DNA of 64,000 nucleotides from Cryobacterium suzukii (GCF_004403185.1 NZ_SOHJ01000015.1:38256-102255), one strand, 5' to 3'. Positions 1 to 9,903 are shown, numbered from the stretch's first letter. Made by a program: numbers and translations. The notes: generated by a model from the sequence alone, not told the origin.

Positions 1-258
1 GGTCGCCTTCGACAGTACGGCGACCCGCATAGCCCAGAACGGGTCGATGCGGCGCAGCGCCTTACGATTACTGCCCTGGCGCACCTTCCACGCCAGGCTG
101 ACGATCACGGTGCCCAGCAGAATCAGAGTCAACGGCAGGGTCACCGGCGGGACAACGATCGGGGCCCCGGAGGCCGCGAAGGCGATCTCGACGAGAAAGC
201 CGACGACGAGACCGACCAGCAGAATTGCGAGCAGCCCGGTCGACTGGGAGCGCTTCAT
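1..258 (-). CDS. DUF3180-type membrane protein, C-terminus cut by window edge
   Basis: The start ATG is at 256-258 and overlaps the folK stop in an ATGA arrangement, so it is the next gene of the folate operon. The 86 visible residues begin MKRSQSTGLLAILLVG, giving one membrane segment at about residues 8-28, then a second hydrophobic stretch at about 37-56 (VPPVTLPLTLILLGTVIVSL), then a basic region with KALRRIDPFWAMRVAVLSKA. This matches the small actinobacterial membrane proteins annotated DUF3180, which usually follow folK. The function is not known. The gene continues beyond position 1. Recognition rests on position and the PFWAMRVA-type motif. Confidence 0.8.
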   Translation of the reverse strand, partial: MKRSQSTGLLAILLVGLVVGFLVEIAFAASGAPIVVPPVTLPLTLILLGTVIVSLAWKVRQGSNRKALRRIDPFWAMRVAVLSKAT

Positions 259-794
259 TGCCGTGATCCGAACGTCGGTGCGAAGGCGGCGGTTTCCGCT
301 GCTCGGCGCACCGTGTTGTCGGTTGCGGCGAGCAGGTCGCGCACCAGTCCACGGCCGGGGATGACGGCCCCTGGGTCGAGATCGAGCCAGGGCGCCAGTA
401 CGAAGTCACGTTCTGCTGCCCGCGGATGCGGCAGGGTCAGGCGGTCGTCATCGACGATCCGCTGTCCGAACACGATGAGGTCGATGTCGAGCGTGCGGTC
501 GCCCCACCGTTCGGCGCGCACCCGGCCGTGCTCCGCCTCGATGGCGTTGACGGCGTCGAGCAGTGCGTACGGGTCGCCGCTGTAGTCGATGGTGAGCACC
601 GCGTTGAGGTACCGCGGAGCGTTCTCGTCGACGCCGTCGAGTTTCACGGCGGCGGATTCGTACACGGGCGAGACGGCAACCAGCGTCGCACCGGCTAGGC
701 CGGCGAGATCGTGCACGGCGCCGGCCAGCGTCGCCGTCCGGTCACCGAGATTGCTGCCGAGGGCGAGTACGACGCGTTCGCTGCGACCGGTCAT
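255..794 (-). CDS. folK: 2-amino-4-hydroxy-6-hydroxymethyldihydropteridine diphosphokinase
   Basis: FolK transfers pyrophosphate from ATP to 6-hydroxymethyl-7,8-dihydropterin, the step before dihydropteroate synthase in folate synthesis. The 179-residue product has the HPPK N-terminal motif ALGSNLGD (about 11-18), the signature RWGDRTLDIDLI (about 96-107) with its conserved Asp residues, and HPRAAERDFVLAP near 122-134. Length is normal for the family. Its ATG overlaps the folB stop by 3 bases and its stop overlaps the next start, so translation is coupled through folB-folK-DUF3180. The cytosolic role is taken from the family. Confidence 0.96.
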   Translation of the reverse strand: MTGRSERVVLALGSNLGDRTATLAGAVHDLAGLAGATLVAVSPVYESAAVKLDGVDENAPRYLNAVLTIDYSGDPYALLDAVNAIEAEHGRVRAERWGDRTLDIDLIVFGQRIVDDDRLTLPHPRAAERDFVLAPWLDLDPGAVIPGRGLVRDLLAATDNTVRRAAETAAFAPTFGSRQ

Positions 795-1153
795 GGCCGC
801 GACCGGGTGATCTGCACGGCGACGTCGGTGAACGGAACCGAAATCGGAGCCTGTGGTTTGTGCACCGTGACCTGCACGCGCAGCGCCGGCGGGTGGGCCA
901 GCACGACCTTCGCGATGCGTTCGGCAACGGTTTCGATGAGATCGACCGGGTTGTGCGCAGCCGCTGCGGTGACCTCCTCGGCGAGGACGCCATAGTGGAT
1001 GGTCTGGGTCACGTCATCGCTCGCGGCCGCCTGGAGCAAGTCGAGCCAGACGGTCACGTCGATGACGAAGTCCTGACCGTTTTCTTTCTCGAAGTCGTAG
1101 ACGCCATGGTGGGCGTTCACCCGCAGGCCGGTGAGGGTGATCGAATCAGTCAT
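791..1153 (-). CDS. folB: Dihydroneopterin aldolase
   Basis: FolB converts 7,8-dihydroneopterin to 6-hydroxymethyl-7,8-dihydropterin plus glycolaldehyde. The 120-residue product begins MTDSITLTGLRVNAHHGVY. The motif HHGVYDFEKENGQDF is the usual FolB active-site region, and DLIETVAERIA and VTVHKPQAPI follow as expected. I chose the ATG at 1151-1153, which lies 8 bases inside the folP 3' end. The frame stays open much further upstream, but only as an alternative frame of folP. Length fits the small octameric family. Confidence 0.95.
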   Translation of the reverse strand: MTDSITLTGLRVNAHHGVYDFEKENGQDFVIDVTVWLDLLQAAASDDVTQTIHYGVLAEEVTAAAAHNPVDLIETVAERIAKVVLAHPPALRVQVTVHKPQAPISVPFTDVAVQITRSRP

Positions 1154-2003
1154 GGGTCCATTGTGACGGACGCGAAGCGGCACCGGGCACCTGCCTGGGA
1201 CTCGGGGACGTCCACTCGCGCACACTGGCGAGCACGTTGAGGGCGGTGCGCGTCGCGGCCACGTCGTGCACGCGTACGGCCCAGGCTCCGGCCTGGGCTG
1301 CCAGCACGCTGACCACCGCCGTTGGCAGGTCACGATCCAGCACGGGCGCGTCGACCGGCAGCACAGCGGCGAGAAAGCGTTTGCGCGATGCCCCGACCAT
1401 GACCGGGAGGCCCAGTTCCGCGAAGGCGTCGAGCCGGTTGATGAGCTGCCAGTTGTGTTCGGCCTTCTTGGAGAATCCAAGCCCGGGGTCGAGTACGATC
1501 TGCTCCCGAGCCACTCCGGCGGCGGTCAAGGCGTCGACGCGGGCGCGCAGTTCGGCGATGACATCGGTGACGACATCACCGTAATCGGCGAGAGCATCCA
1601 TCTGCTGGGCATGAGCGCGCCAGTGCATGGCGACATAGGTCAGGCCGGTGTCGGCGGCGACGGCGGCCATGCCGGGGTCCGCGAGCCCGCCCGACACATC
1701 GTTGATGATGCTCGCGCCCGCTTTCGCGGCGGCGCGGGCCGTGGAGGCATTGAGCGTGTCAATGCTCAGGCGCAGCCCCTGACTGGCGAGCTCCGTGACC
1801 ACCGGAATGATGCGGAGCTGTTCTTGTTCCGGCGCGACACGGGTGGCGCCGGGCCGGGTGGACTCGCCGCCCACATCGATCAGGTCGGCGCCCTGGGCGT
1901 GCAGCAGCAGTCCGTGCTCGATGGCGGCATCCGTTGACGCCCACTGGCCACCATCGCTAAAGGAGTCGGGGGTGACATTGAGCACACCCATGATGAGCGT
2001 CAC
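1146..2003 (-). CDS. folP: Dihydropteroate synthase
   Basis: FolP condenses 6-hydroxymethyl-dihydropterin pyrophosphate with p-aminobenzoate to give dihydropteroate and is the sulfonamide target. The 285-residue protein starts MTLIMGVLNVTPDSFSDGG, the first DHPS signature. The second signature DVGGESTRPGAT lies near residues 42-53, and LSIDT and VMVGASRKRF mark later strands of the TIM barrel. The ATG at 2001-2003 overlaps the folE stop and the 3' end overlaps folB by 8 bases. A short Ser/Arg/Pro-rich tail follows the catalytic domain. Confidence 0.96.
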   Translation of the reverse strand: MTLIMGVLNVTPDSFSDGGQWASTDAAIEHGLLLHAQGADLIDVGGESTRPGATRVAPEQEQLRIIPVVTELASQGLRLSIDTLNASTARAAAKAGASIINDVSGGLADPGMAAVAADTGLTYVAMHWRAHAQQMDALADYGDVVTDVIAELRARVDALTAAGVAREQIVLDPGLGFSKKAEHNWQLINRLDAFAELGLPVMVGASRKRFLAAVLPVDAPVLDRDLPTAVVSVLAAQAGAWAVRVHDVAATRTALNVLASVREWTSPSPRQVPGAASRPSQWTHD

Positions 2004-2569
2004 CCGCCAGCCGAAATCAGCGCAATAATTTCGGCACGGGCCGTCGGTTCCATCAGGGTGCCGCGGGACGCCATGGTCACGGTAGAACTCGCGGCCTGGC
2101 GCGGGCCACGGGTGCCGACGCAGCCGTGCACGGCGTCGAGCACGACGAGCACCCCGAGCGGGTCGAGCCCCTCCTGCAGTGCGTCAGCGATCTCCTCGGT
2201 GAGACGTTCCTGCAACTGCGGCCGGGCGGCGATCGTCTCCACCACGGCGGGCAACCGTCCGAGGCCGACGACGCGATCCCGCGGCAGATACGCGACGTGG
2301 GCGGTGCCGAGAAACGGCAGCAGGTGATGTTCACAGATCGAGCGAAAGGCGATGTCGCGCAGCAGTACGAGTTCGCCGGTACTACCTTCGACCGGAACGA
2401 AGTCCCGCAGCAAATCTTGCGGGTCTTGGTCGAGCCCCGCGAAGAACTCGCCGTAGGCATCCGCTACCCGTCGTGGGGTGCTCTCCAGACCGGCCCGCTC
2501 GGGGTCCTCACCGATTGCGGCGAGAATCTCCGAAACGGCCGCCCGGATGCGCGCCCTGTCCACTGCCAC
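2000..2569 (-). CDS. folE: GTP cyclohydrolase I
   Basis: FolE converts GTP to 7,8-dihydroneopterin triphosphate, the first committed folate step. The 189-residue sequence contains CEHHLLPF, with the zinc Cys and catalytic His residues, and HGCVGTRGPRQ with the second zinc Cys. ESTPRRVADAY near the N-terminus is also typical. The start is taken as GTG at 2567-2569 (MAVDRARIR), only 6 bases after the ftsH stop. It heads the folate block and is probably cotranscribed with ftsH upstream. Confidence 0.96.
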   Translation of the reverse strand: MAVDRARIRAAVSEILAAIGEDPERAGLESTPRRVADAYGEFFAGLDQDPQDLLRDFVPVEGSTGELVLLRDIAFRSICEHHLLPFLGTAHVAYLPRDRVVGLGRLPAVVETIAARPQLQERLTEEIADALQEGLDPLGVLVVLDAVHGCVGTRGPRQAASSTVTMASRGTLMEPTARAEIIALISAGG

Positions 2570-2575
2570 GAGCGC

Positions 2576-4585
2576 CTAGGCGGTCGCGGGGCGGGGATTG
2601 AGTGCCGGCGCGCGTTTTGGTTTGGCGTGGACTGCATCGCCGCTGGAGATGCCACCGTCAACGGCGTCGCCGTCGATAGGGGCCTTCGGGGCGGGCATTG
2701 CAATCGGCGGCACGTCCGAGACGGGGCGCTTGTCACTGGATAGCCACTGCGGACGGGGCGGCAACTGCTCGACATTGGCGAAGATCTCGGCGAGGGCGGT
2801 CTGGTCGAGCGTTTCATGCTCGAGCAGGGCCGTCGCAAGCTCGTCAAGAATCACGCGGTTCTTGATGAGTACCTCATAGGCCTCGTCGTGGGCGTCTTCG
2901 AGTAGCTGGCGCACCTCGCGGTCGACGCTCTCGGCGACCCGCTCCGAGTAATCGCGTTGGTGACCCATGTCGCGGCCGAGAAAAACCTCGCCAGAGCCCT
3001 GGCCGAGCTTGAGCGGACCGACGACGCTGCTCATCCCGAACTCGGTCACCATCTTGCGGGCGGTGGCCGTGGCTTTCTCGATGTCGTTGGAGGCACCACT
3101 GGTCGGGTCGTGAAAGATGATCTCTTCGGCGACACGGCCGCCCATGGCGTAGGCGAGCTGGTCGAGCAGTTCGTTACGCGTGACCGAATAACGGTCTTCG
3201 AGCGGCATGACCATCGTGTAACCAAGGGCCCGGCCGCGCGGAAGAATGGTGATCTTGGTCACCGGGTCGGTGAAGTTCATCGCGGTGGCCACGAGGGCAT
3301 GACCGCCCTCGTGGTACGCGGTGATGAGCTTTTCCTTGTCGCGCATGACACGGGTGCGGCGCTGCGGTCCAGCCATGACCCGGTCGACGGCCTCGTCGAG
3401 GGCACGGTTGTCGATGAGCTGGGCGTTGGACCGGGCAGTAAGAAGCGCAGCTTCGTTGAGCACGTTGGCGAGGTCGGCTCCGGTGAAGCCGGGCGTCTTG
3501 CGGGCGAGCACTTCGAGGTCGACGCCCTCAGCCATGGGCTTGCCCTTGGAGTGCACTTCGAGGATGCGCTTGCGGCCGAGCATGTCGGGTGCGTCGACGC
3601 CGATCTGGCGGTCGAACCGGCCAGGGCGAAGCAAGGCGGGGTCGAGGATGTCGGGGCGGTTGGTGGCGGCGATGAGAATGACGTTGGCCTTCACATCGAA
3701 GCCGTCCATCTCGACCAGCAGCTGGTTGAGGGTCTGCTCGCGTTCGTCGTGTCCGCCGCCCATGCCGGCGCCACGGTGCCGGCCAACGGCGTCGATCTCG
3801 TCGATGAAGATGATGGCGGGAGCGTTTTCCTTGGCCTGGCTGAACAGGTCGCGCACCCGGCTGGCGCCGACTCCGACGAACATTTCGACGAAGTCCGAGC
3901 CGCTGATGGCGTAGAACGGCACATTGGCTTCGCCGGCAACCGCGCGGGCAAGCAAAGTTTTACCGGTCCCGGGAGGGCCGTAGAGCAGCACACCCTTCGG
4001 AATGCGCGCGCCGACCGCCTGAAACTTGGCCGGCTCCTTGAGAAAGTCTTTGATTTCTTCGAGCTCTTCGATGGCTTCGTCGGCACCGGCGACATCGGCG
4101 AAGGTGACCTGCGGGCTTTCCTTGGAGACGAGCTTGGCCTTGGACTTGCCAAACTTCATGACCTTGCTGCCACCGCCCTGCATCGAGATCATGAGCCAGA
4201 AGAAAGCACCGATGAGCAAGACGGGAAGTAGAAAGCTGAGCACGCCCAGAACCCAGTTGGGCTGCGGCACCTCGTCAGTAAAGCCGTCCTTGGGGTTCGC
4301 CGCAGTGACGGCGGTGATGATCTCTTCGCCGCGCGGGGCCACGTAGTAGAACTGCACCTGGGTACCGAGGTCGCCGCTGGCCTTGGTCAGCGTGAGGTCG
4401 ACGCGTTGTTCGCCGTCGACGATGGTGGCTTCGGCGACGTTGCCCGACTTGAGGTAACCGAGGCCCTCTTGCGTGCTGACCTCACGGAATCCGCTCATGG
4501 TGATGAGGCTTGACCCCACCCAGACGGCGATGACGGCGAGCACAATGTAAAGAATCGGGCCGCGGAGTAGCTTCTTGACGTTCAT
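2576..4585 (-). CDS. ftsH: ATP-dependent zinc metalloprotease FtsH
   Basis: FtsH is a membrane-anchored AAA+ protease that degrades misfolded membrane and short-lived regulatory proteins. Visible parts, in 669 residues: a first membrane helix at about 10-30, an extracytoplasmic segment, a second helix at about 113-134, Walker A GPPGTGKT (203-210), Walker B IIFIDEID (258-265), the second region of homology with RPGRFDRQI, and the zinc site HEGGH (425-429). The C-terminal 50 residues are Pro/Ala-rich and variable. A good Shine-Dalgarno (GAGGTCACC) precedes the ATG. Clustering with hpt, tilS and fol genes is a conserved Gram-positive arrangement. Confidence 0.97.
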   Translation of the reverse strand: MNVKKLLRGPILYIVLAVIAVWVGSSLITMSGFREVSTQEGLGYLKSGNVAEATIVDGEQRVDLTLTKASGDLGTQVQFYYVAPRGEEIITAVTAANPKDGFTDEVPQPNWVLGVLSFLLPVLLIGAFFWLMISMQGGGSKVMKFGKSKAKLVSKESPQVTFADVAGADEAIEELEEIKDFLKEPAKFQAVGARIPKGVLLYGPPGTGKTLLARAVAGEANVPFYAISGSDFVEMFVGVGASRVRDLFSQAKENAPAIIFIDEIDAVGRHRGAGMGGGHDEREQTLNQLLVEMDGFDVKANVILIAATNRPDILDPALLRPGRFDRQIGVDAPDMLGRKRILEVHSKGKPMAEGVDLEVLARKTPGFTGADLANVLNEAALLTARSNAQLIDNRALDEAVDRVMAGPQRRTRVMRDKEKLITAYHEGGHALVATAMNFTDPVTKITILPRGRALGYTMVMPLEDRYSVTRNELLDQLAYAMGGRVAEEIIFHDPTSGASNDIEKATATARKMVTEFGMSSVVGPLKLGQGSGEVFLGRDMGHQRDYSERVAESVDREVRQLLEDAHDEAYEVLIKNRVILDELATALLEHETLDQTALAEIFANVEQLPPRPQWLSSDKRPVSDVPPIAMPAPKAPIDGDAVDGGISSGDAVHAKPKRAPALNPRPATA

Positions 4586-4669
4586 GGTGACCTCAGGCTA
4601 GCGCTCGAATACAGGGGAAAGCCGTGTGTTCGCTTAAAGGGAAACTCAGACGTGGTGCGCAGGCTGTGA

Positions 4670-5242
4670 TTAGAGCGCGGGCGCGGCAACGGTGGAGTAA
4701 ACGTGCGGGGCGAGAATACCCACCGAGCGCAGGTTGCGGTACTTCTCGTCGTAGTCGAGACCGTAGCCGACGACGAACTTGTTCGGAATGTTGAAACCGA
4801 CGTATTTCACGTCAATATCGACGCGCGCGGCATCCGGCTTGCGCAGCAGCGCGCAGATTTCAATGGATGCCGGGCCGCGAGTTTTTAGGTTCGCCAACAA
4901 CCACGACAGGGTCAGCCCGCTGTCAATGATGTCCTCGACGATGAGCACGTTACGACCGGAGAGGTCGGTGTCAAGGTCCTTCAGAATGCGCACGACGCCG
5001 CTGGACTGTGTGCCGGAGCCGTAGGAGCTGACCGCCATCCAGTCCATGGTCACCGGGTGATGCAATTCACGGGCCAGATCGGCCATGACCATGACCGCAC
5101 CCTTGAGCACTCCGACCAGCAGCAGGTCGGTGCCGGCGTAATCGGCTTCGATCTGGCGTGACATTTCGGCCAGTCGAGCCCGAATCTGCTCCTCGCTGAT
5201 CAGGATCTCGGTGAGGTCGCCATCAATGTCGCGAGGTTCCAT
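4670..5242 (-). CDS. hpt: Hypoxanthine(-guanine) phosphoribosyltransferase
   Basis: Hpt salvages hypoxanthine and guanine to IMP and GMP with PRPP. The PRPP-binding loop appears as [14 protein letters not shown], and [11 protein letters not shown] and [16 protein letters not shown] are family-typical. I chose the ATG at 5240-5242 ([16 protein letters not shown], 190 residues). The frame is open 24 codons further, but an AAGGAA Shine-Dalgarno lies in front of this ATG and the upstream part would overlap tilS. It sits 22 bases after tilS in the tilS-hpt-ftsH arrangement. Cytosolic by family. Confidence 0.95.
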   Translation of the reverse strand: MEPRDIDGDLTEILISEEQIRARLAEMSRQIEADYAGTDLLLVGVLKGAVMVMADLARELHHPVTMDWMAVSSYGSGTQSSGVVRILKDLDTDLSGRNVLIVEDIIDSGLTLSWLLANLKTRGPASIEICALLRKPDAARVDIDVKYVGFNIPNKFVVGYGLDYDEKYRNLRSVGILAPHVYSTVAAPAL

Positions 5243-5264
5243 GTGGAAAAAGCATTCCTTTGTA

Positions 5265-6245
5265 TTAGGTGAGTCCAGGCGCGGAAAACAACAAAATGCC
5301 GTCCTTCCGTACAACTCTAATACCTGGCAGGCTGAGCGCCCCCTGTCCGTGCCACTCCGTCACGAGCGCCGTCACTGCCAGGGTCTGAACTCGATTCAGC
5401 CACACCCCACACATCGCCTCGACTCCAAACCGAATCACTCGCTGCCGTACCGCCGCCGGCACGGACGCCAGCACGGCCGTCGCAATCGTGCCGTTGGCAA
5501 AATGTTCCTGCAGCATCGTGCGCGCCAGCTCGTCGAGGGCGTCCGAGTCTTCGCGCAGCGCGTCGGCGGTACGGGCGAGCGCCAGGCAGACGCCAGGGCC
5601 GAGTTCGTTCTCGAGCAATGGCAGTACCGTCTCCCGCACGCGCACCCGAGCGTAACGCGGGTCGAAATTCTGCGGGTCGCTCCACGGCTCGAGGCCCGCA
5701 TCGGCGCAGAATTGGCGGGTTTGGGCCCGACGGATGCCGAGCAACGGGCGCAGAATCGGCCCGGTTCGCGCAGCCATGCCCCGCAGGCTGGTCGGTCCGG
5801 AGCCGCGGGCGAGCCCGAGCAGCACGGTTTCGGCCTGATCGTCGAGGGTGTGGCCGAGCAGCACGCTGCTCGCCCCGGTGCGTTCGAGGGCCAGGTCGAA
5901 AGCCGTGTACCGAGCGGTGCGGGCGGCCGCCTCCGGGCCCGTCCCTTCGCTGTCGACCGTAACGCTCAACACCAGCACCGGGTCAAGGCCCAGCTCGCGG
6001 GCGGCCGCGGCGGCCCGCGCCGCGACATCCGCTGACCCGGTTTGCAGATTGTGATCGACGATGACCGCTCCGGCACGGATGCCCGCCCGCCCGGCTTCAA
6101 AGGCGGTCGCGGCAGCGAGCGCGAGCGAATCGGCGCCGCCGCTCAGGCCGACCAGAACGAGCCCGTCCGACGGTAGCAGCCCACGCACGGCCCGGCGAAT
6201 ATCGGCCAGGGCCGGGGTTAGGCGCGGGCGGTGGACAGATTCCAT
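5265..6245 (-). CDS. tilS: tRNA(Ile)-lysidine synthase
   Basis: TilS attaches lysine to C34 of the CAU-anticodon tRNA-Ile so that it reads AUA. The ATP-pyrophosphatase P-loop SGGADS is at residues 35-40, followed by [11 protein letters not shown] and a conserved [19 protein letters not shown] (His/Asp motif), then RPLLGIRR. The 326-residue length fits the short actinobacterial form with one small C-terminal domain. The ATG at 6243-6245 has no clear Shine-Dalgarno; a TAACGT box sits just upstream, so it may be leaderless. It is divergent from ppa across 44 bases. Confidence 0.94.
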   Translation of the reverse strand: MESVHRPRLTPALADIRRAVRGLLPSDGLVLVGLSGGADSLALAAATAFEAGRAGIRAGAVIVDHNLQTGSADVAARAAAAARELGLDPVLVLSVTVDSEGTGPEAAARTARYTAFDLALERTGASSVLLGHTLDDQAETVLLGLARGSGPTSLRGMAARTGPILRPLLGIRRAQTRQFCADAGLEPWSDPQNFDPRYARVRVRETVLPLLENELGPGVCLALARTADALREDSDALDELARTMLQEHFANGTIATAVLASVPAAVRQRVIRFGVEAMCGVWLNRVQTLAVTALVTEWHGQGALSLPGIRVVRKDGILLFSAPGLT

Positions 6246-6289
6246 CCAGTAACGTTAGCGGCAGACTTTGATCAAGGGAGAAACCAGCC

Positions 6290-6781
6290 ATGGCCGAATA
6301 CGACGCAGTCATCGAAATCCCTCGCGGGAGCCGCAATAAGTACGAGGTAGACCACGAAACCGGTCGCGTGTACCTCGACCGCGTGCTTTATACGAGCTTT
6401 ATGTACCCCACCGACTACGGCTACTTCGAGAACACGCTCGGCCTCGACGGCGACCCCGTTGACGTTCTCGTTCTGCTCGACTACCCGCTGTTCCCGGGCG
6501 TGGGTGTCTCCGTGCGTCCGGTGGGCGTCTTCAACATGACCGATGACGGCGGCTCCGACGCCAAGGTCATCGCCGTTCCGGCGGGCGACCCCCGCTGGGA
6601 TCACATTCAAGATGTCCTCGACATTCCGGAGTACACCCGCAAGGAAATCGAGCACTTCTTCGAGCATTACAAGGACCTCGAACCCAATAAGTGGGTCAAG
6701 ACGGAGGGCTGGGGCGACGCCGCCGAAGCCAACCAGATCGTGGTCGACGGCATTGCGAAGCTGGCCGACGAGGGCCACTAA
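6290..6781 (+). CDS. ppa: Inorganic pyrophosphatase (family I)
   Basis: Ppa hydrolyses pyrophosphate to phosphate in the cytosol. The 163 residues carry the signature [10 protein letters not shown], with the metal-binding Asp residues, plus [16 protein letters not shown] near the N-terminus and the [11 protein letters not shown] segment. An AAGGGAG Shine-Dalgarno lies 8 bases before the ATG. It is a single-gene unit: divergent from tilS and followed within 20 bases by a strong terminator hairpin. Confidence 0.97.
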   Translation: MAEYDAVIEIPRGSRNKYEVDHETGRVYLDRVLYTSFMYPTDYGYFENTLGLDGDPVDVLVLLDYPLFPGVGVSVRPVGVFNMTDDGGSDAKVIAVPAGDPRWDHIQDVLDIPEYTRKEIEHFFEHYKDLEPNKWVKTEGWGDAAEANQIVVDGIAKLADEGH

Positions 6782-6796
6782 CCCTTACCCCCTACG

Positions 6797-6830
6797 AAGG
6801 CCCCCGGATTGTCCTGGGGGCCTTTGTTCT
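6797..6830 (+). terminator. Rho-independent terminator of ppa
   Basis: AAGGCCCCC (6797-6805) pairs with GGGGGCCTT (6816-6824) around a short loop and is followed by T-rich sequence. It starts 15 bases after the ppa stop. Confidence 0.85.
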
Positions 6831-6947
6831 GTCTGCAGCCGCGCAGACGGGGCTAATTCAGCAGTTTTTTTACCGGCGGCTTGCGGCCATCGCGCGGATC
6901 TCCCGAATTAGCCGCCGCGCGGTCTCATCGGCGGTGAGAAACCGGAG

Positions 6948-8345
6948 CTAGGCGGAGGGTCGGCCGACGTACGGTGCGACGGCCCACGACGACCAGATAC
7001 TGTGCACACGCACGCGCGCCGAGGGGTTGGGGGCTTCGAGCACCTGACCGCTACCGACGTAGATCGCCACGTGGTAATAGTTGCCCGGGCTGCCCCAGAA
7101 CACCAGGTCGCCCACCTGAACCTGGGCGAAAGAGACGAGATTGCCCTGCTGGGCCATGGTGTTGTACTGATTCGTGGCTGAGTGGGTGCCGATGTAAACG
7201 CCGGCGGCTGCATAGGCGGCCTTGGTCAGCCCCGAGCAGTCCCACGCGTCGGGGCCAGAGCCTCCGAAGACGTAGCGGTCGCCGAGCTGGCCGCGGGCGA
7301 ACGCGAGCGCCGTGTCAACGACGCTGGCGTTGGGTACAGGAGCTGGCGCGGCCGGTGCAGCGGGCGTGACCGGCGTGGCCGACCCGGAACCAGATCCTGA
7401 ACCGGCCGCCGCCCCGGCGTCCCGAGCGGGCTGCACGGGCTGAGCAGGTTGCGCGGGCTGAGCAGGCGCGGGCTGAGTGGGCTGCGCGGCTTGCGCGGCT
7501 GCGGCATCCGCTATTGCAGCGGCGGATGCCTGCGCTTGCGCGAACGCTATGGCCGCAGCGGCCGCGTCCTCGCCGACGTGAAAGCTGCGCTCGGCCTCGG
7601 CCGTGGTGTCTTTGAGCAGGGCGAGTTGTTCGAAGAGTTCACTCGACTTGCGTTGCTGGGAGTCATAGGCGACCTCGGCAGCGTTCGAACTCGCCGTAGC
7701 CGCGTCAAACGTGGTCTTGGACTCTTCGGTGAGCCGTTCGCGTTGCTCGGTCGCTGATGCCGCCTGGTCGCCGAGAGACTCCGCCGCATTCTTGTCCTGC
7801 ACAGCCTCGGTGTAGATCTGCTCCGACTGTTCGCTCAGCTTGCTGGCCGTTCCCAGCTGGCTGAGCAGATTATCCGCGCTGTTACCGTTTAGGAACAGGT
7901 TGAGTGATAGACCGCTGGCGCCTGACTTGGCGAGGTGCGCGGCAATGAGGCCGGCACGCATTTTCGATGTTGCGGCAGTGGCTTCGGCGGTTGCTGCCTG
8001 CTGGCTGAGGCTGGTTTCGCGCAGGGTGGCGGCGTCCAGTGCGTCCTGCGTCACGCGGTAAGCCTCGGCCGCAATCTGCGCGATCGTAACGGCCTTCGCT
8101 GCCTGGCTCGCCAAACCGTCGAGCAGTTCTCCGAGAGTCGCGATCTCGGCCTGCTTGGTCGACTCGTTCTGTTTGGCCTTCTCGACGTCGTTCCAGCTCG
8201 GATAGTCGGGGGCGGCGAAAGCGGCCCCGCCCGCGGCGGCAACGGATGCTGTGACAGCCGAGACCGCGCCGAGGGCTACGGCGGAAAGCAGTCGTTTCGA
8301 CTTGGTGCGAACCCGTGCGTGTGCAGAGGTGGTGCTCTTAGCCAA
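6948..8345 (-). CDS. Secreted NlpC/P60 peptidoglycan hydrolase with coiled-coil N-terminus
   Basis: Predicted extracellular D,L-endopeptidase cutting peptidoglycan stem peptides. From TTG at 8343-8345 (465 residues): a basic N-terminus, a hydrophobic signal segment ending AGGAAFAA at about residue 45, a long Ala/Glu/Gln coiled coil (about 50-270), a Pro/Ala/Gln linker, and a C-terminal NlpC/P60 domain. The domain shows the catalytic Cys in WDCSGLTKAAY and His in YYHVAIYVG. The frame is open 48 codons further, but GGGGAG lies 7 bases before this TTG, and the M23 stop falls inside the TTGGCTAAG, so the two genes are coupled. RipA-like proteins are the closest known type; the partner is inferred to be a divisome regulator. 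Confidence 0.88.
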   Translation of the reverse strand: MAKSTTSAHARVRTKSKRLLSAVALGAVSAVTASVAAAGGAAFAAPDYPSWNDVEKAKQNESTKQAEIATLGELLDGLASQAAKAVTIAQIAAEAYRVTQDALDAATLRETSLSQQAATAEATAATSKMRAGLIAAHLAKSGASGLSLNLFLNGNSADNLLSQLGTASKLSEQSEQIYTEAVQDKNAAESLGDQAASATEQRERLTEESKTTFDAATASSNAAEVAYDSQQRKSSELFEQLALLKDTTAEAERSFHVGEDAAAAAIAFAQAQASAAAIADAAAAQAAQPTQPAPAQPAQPAQPVQPARDAGAAAGSGSGSGSATPVTPAAPAAPAPVPNASVVDTALAFARGQLGDRYVFGGSGPDAWDCSGLTKAAYAAAGVYIGTHSATNQYNTMAQQGNLVSFAQVQVGDLVFWGSPGNYYHVAIYVGSGQVLEAPNPSARVRVHSIWSSWAVAPYVGRPSA

Positions 8346-9708
8346 GTGATGCTCCCCGGTCGGCCATGAATGGAACGGGATTGATGCGGTTTCCACCGAT
8401 CCATACTTCGAAGTGCAGGTGGCAGCCGTTGGCTGCGCCGGTGTCGCCGGAACTGGCAATGACTTGCCCGGCCGACACTGACTGTCCAACGCTCACGTTG
8501 TACCCGCCATTACGAATGTGGGCGTAGCCGGTTGAGACGTTGTCGCCGTGGCTGATCTTCACGAAGTTTCCGTACGTGCCGAGGCGGCCAGCCCAGGTGA
8601 CGACGCCAGCATGGGCGGCGTAGATAGGCGCACCGCAGCCGGTGCCGAGGTCGGTGGCGTAATGAAAGCTTCCGCTGCAGTCACCGCCGTTACAGATGAC
8701 CGCCCGGGGGCCGTAGCCACCGGTGATGCGGCCGCTGGCCGGAACCGCCCAACCGGTCTTGCTCATCGAGCCACCGGATCCACCGGAACCGCCGCTACCA
8801 GCACGCGCCGCTGCTGCGGCCGCGGCCGCTGCCGCTGCCCGTTCCGCAGCTTCAGCCGCAACACGAGCAGCTTCAATCCGAGCGCGTTCGGCGACGCCGG
8901 CTTCATACCCGGCTGTTGTAGTGGCTTGGGCGTCGAGCATGAACTGCAGTTGCTGTTCGAGTTCCACGCTCTTGGCTTCAGAGTCGGCGAGCGCGTTCGC
9001 TGCTGCTTCGGCCGCAGTTTGGGCAGCGGCAAGCGCAGCCTCGGCGGCGACGCGCAGCGTCTCACGTTCGGCTTGGGCGACTTTGGCCTGGTCGCCGAGC
9101 GATTGCGCGTTATTCGTGGCCGATTGCGCTGATTCGTAGACGTCTGAGCTGCGCTCAACGAGCTTGCTCATGTTTCCGAGTTTGGCCAGCAGCAGGTCAG
9201 CATCGGCGCCGTCCCCTTCGCCCTCCAGGAATAGGTTCACGCTGAGATCGGTGCCGCCGGTGCGGTAGAGCTGGGCGGCGAGCTGACCGGCCTGTCTCGT
9301 CGCGGCATCCGCTGTGGCTTTGCTCGTATCGGCCTGTGTCTGGATATCTTCGGCACGGCGGGTGGCGTCGTCAAATTCCTGCTGCGCAACCTCAAGTTCG
9401 CTGGCGCTTTTTTCGGCAGCGGCCTGGGTTTCTTGCACCTGCACCTGTAGGCCGGCAATCAGATTCTCAATGGCGGTCACCTGCGCCGCTGCCGAGACCG
9501 TGTTCGCCTTGGCGTCTTGCAGGTCCTGCCAGGAGGGGTAATCAACGGCGCTCGCCGGTGCTACGGGGCTGATCAGGGTGACCAGCAGGGTCATGGCGGC
9601 CATGATGCTGGTCAAGGCCAGGGTGTGCCTGGGCCACCGATTGGTTGTACGCAAGCGGCGGGTGGGCAGGTCAGCTTTGCGGCCGGCCACGGTTCTCATG
9701 CGAATCAT
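8338..9708 (-). CDS. Secreted M23 (LytM-type) endopeptidase with coiled-coil N-terminus
   Basis: Predicted zinc peptidase or LytM factor acting on cell-wall cross-links. The 456 residues show a basic start, a hydrophobic signal segment at about 30-54, a coiled coil at about 60-290, a Gly/Ser linker (GSGGSGGSGGS), and an M23 domain with zinc ligands HYATD and the HLHFEVW motif. Mature N-termini of this protein and the downstream NlpC/P60 protein are related (VDYPSWQDLQDAK against PDYPSWNDVEKAK), so the pair probably shares a membrane partner such as FtsX. The start at 9706-9708 has GGGA 5 bases upstream; an ATG three codons later is an alternative. Confidence 0.9.
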   Translation of the reverse strand: MIRMRTVAGRKADLPTRRLRTTNRWPRHTLALTSIMAAMTLLVTLISPVAPASAVDYPSWQDLQDAKANTVSAAAQVTAIENLIAGLQVQVQETQAAAEKSASELEVAQQEFDDATRRAEDIQTQADTSKATADAATRQAGQLAAQLYRTGGTDLSVNLFLEGEGDGADADLLLAKLGNMSKLVERSSDVYESAQSATNNAQSLGDQAKVAQAERETLRVAAEAALAAAQTAAEAAANALADSEAKSVELEQQLQFMLDAQATTTAGYEAGVAERARIEAARVAAEAAERAAAAAAAAAAARAGSGGSGGSGGSMSKTGWAVPASGRITGGYGPRAVICNGGDCSGSFHYATDLGTGCGAPIYAAHAGVVTWAGRLGTYGNFVKISHGDNVSTGYAHIRNGGYNVSVGQSVSAGQVIASSGDTGAANGCHLHFEVWIGGNRINPVPFMADRGASLG

Positions 9709-9903
9709 TGTTTCCCAACAGGCTTATAGCAGTCGCCACGTGCGCCGAGGCAGACTCTTGAGCGTAACAAGGTGGGCAGGATTCACCCAGTCTTAACGGC
9801 GAATCTAACCCGCGAAACAACCGCTGGCCCGCCCATTTGCGGGCGTGCTGCGAATTGGCGTCGAAAAATAATTGTCATTCATCCAGATGCTGCGCGCGCC
9901 GAT

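Noticed and set aside
2957..4231. 424-residue open frame on the plus strand opposite ftsH
   Set aside because: It is the antisense of ftsH in GC-rich DNA; composition is His/Val/Glu-rich without a recognisable domain, and ftsH is certain.
5211..6035. 274-residue plus-strand frame opposite tilS
   Set aside because: Antisense shadow; tilS motifs are complete on the other strand.
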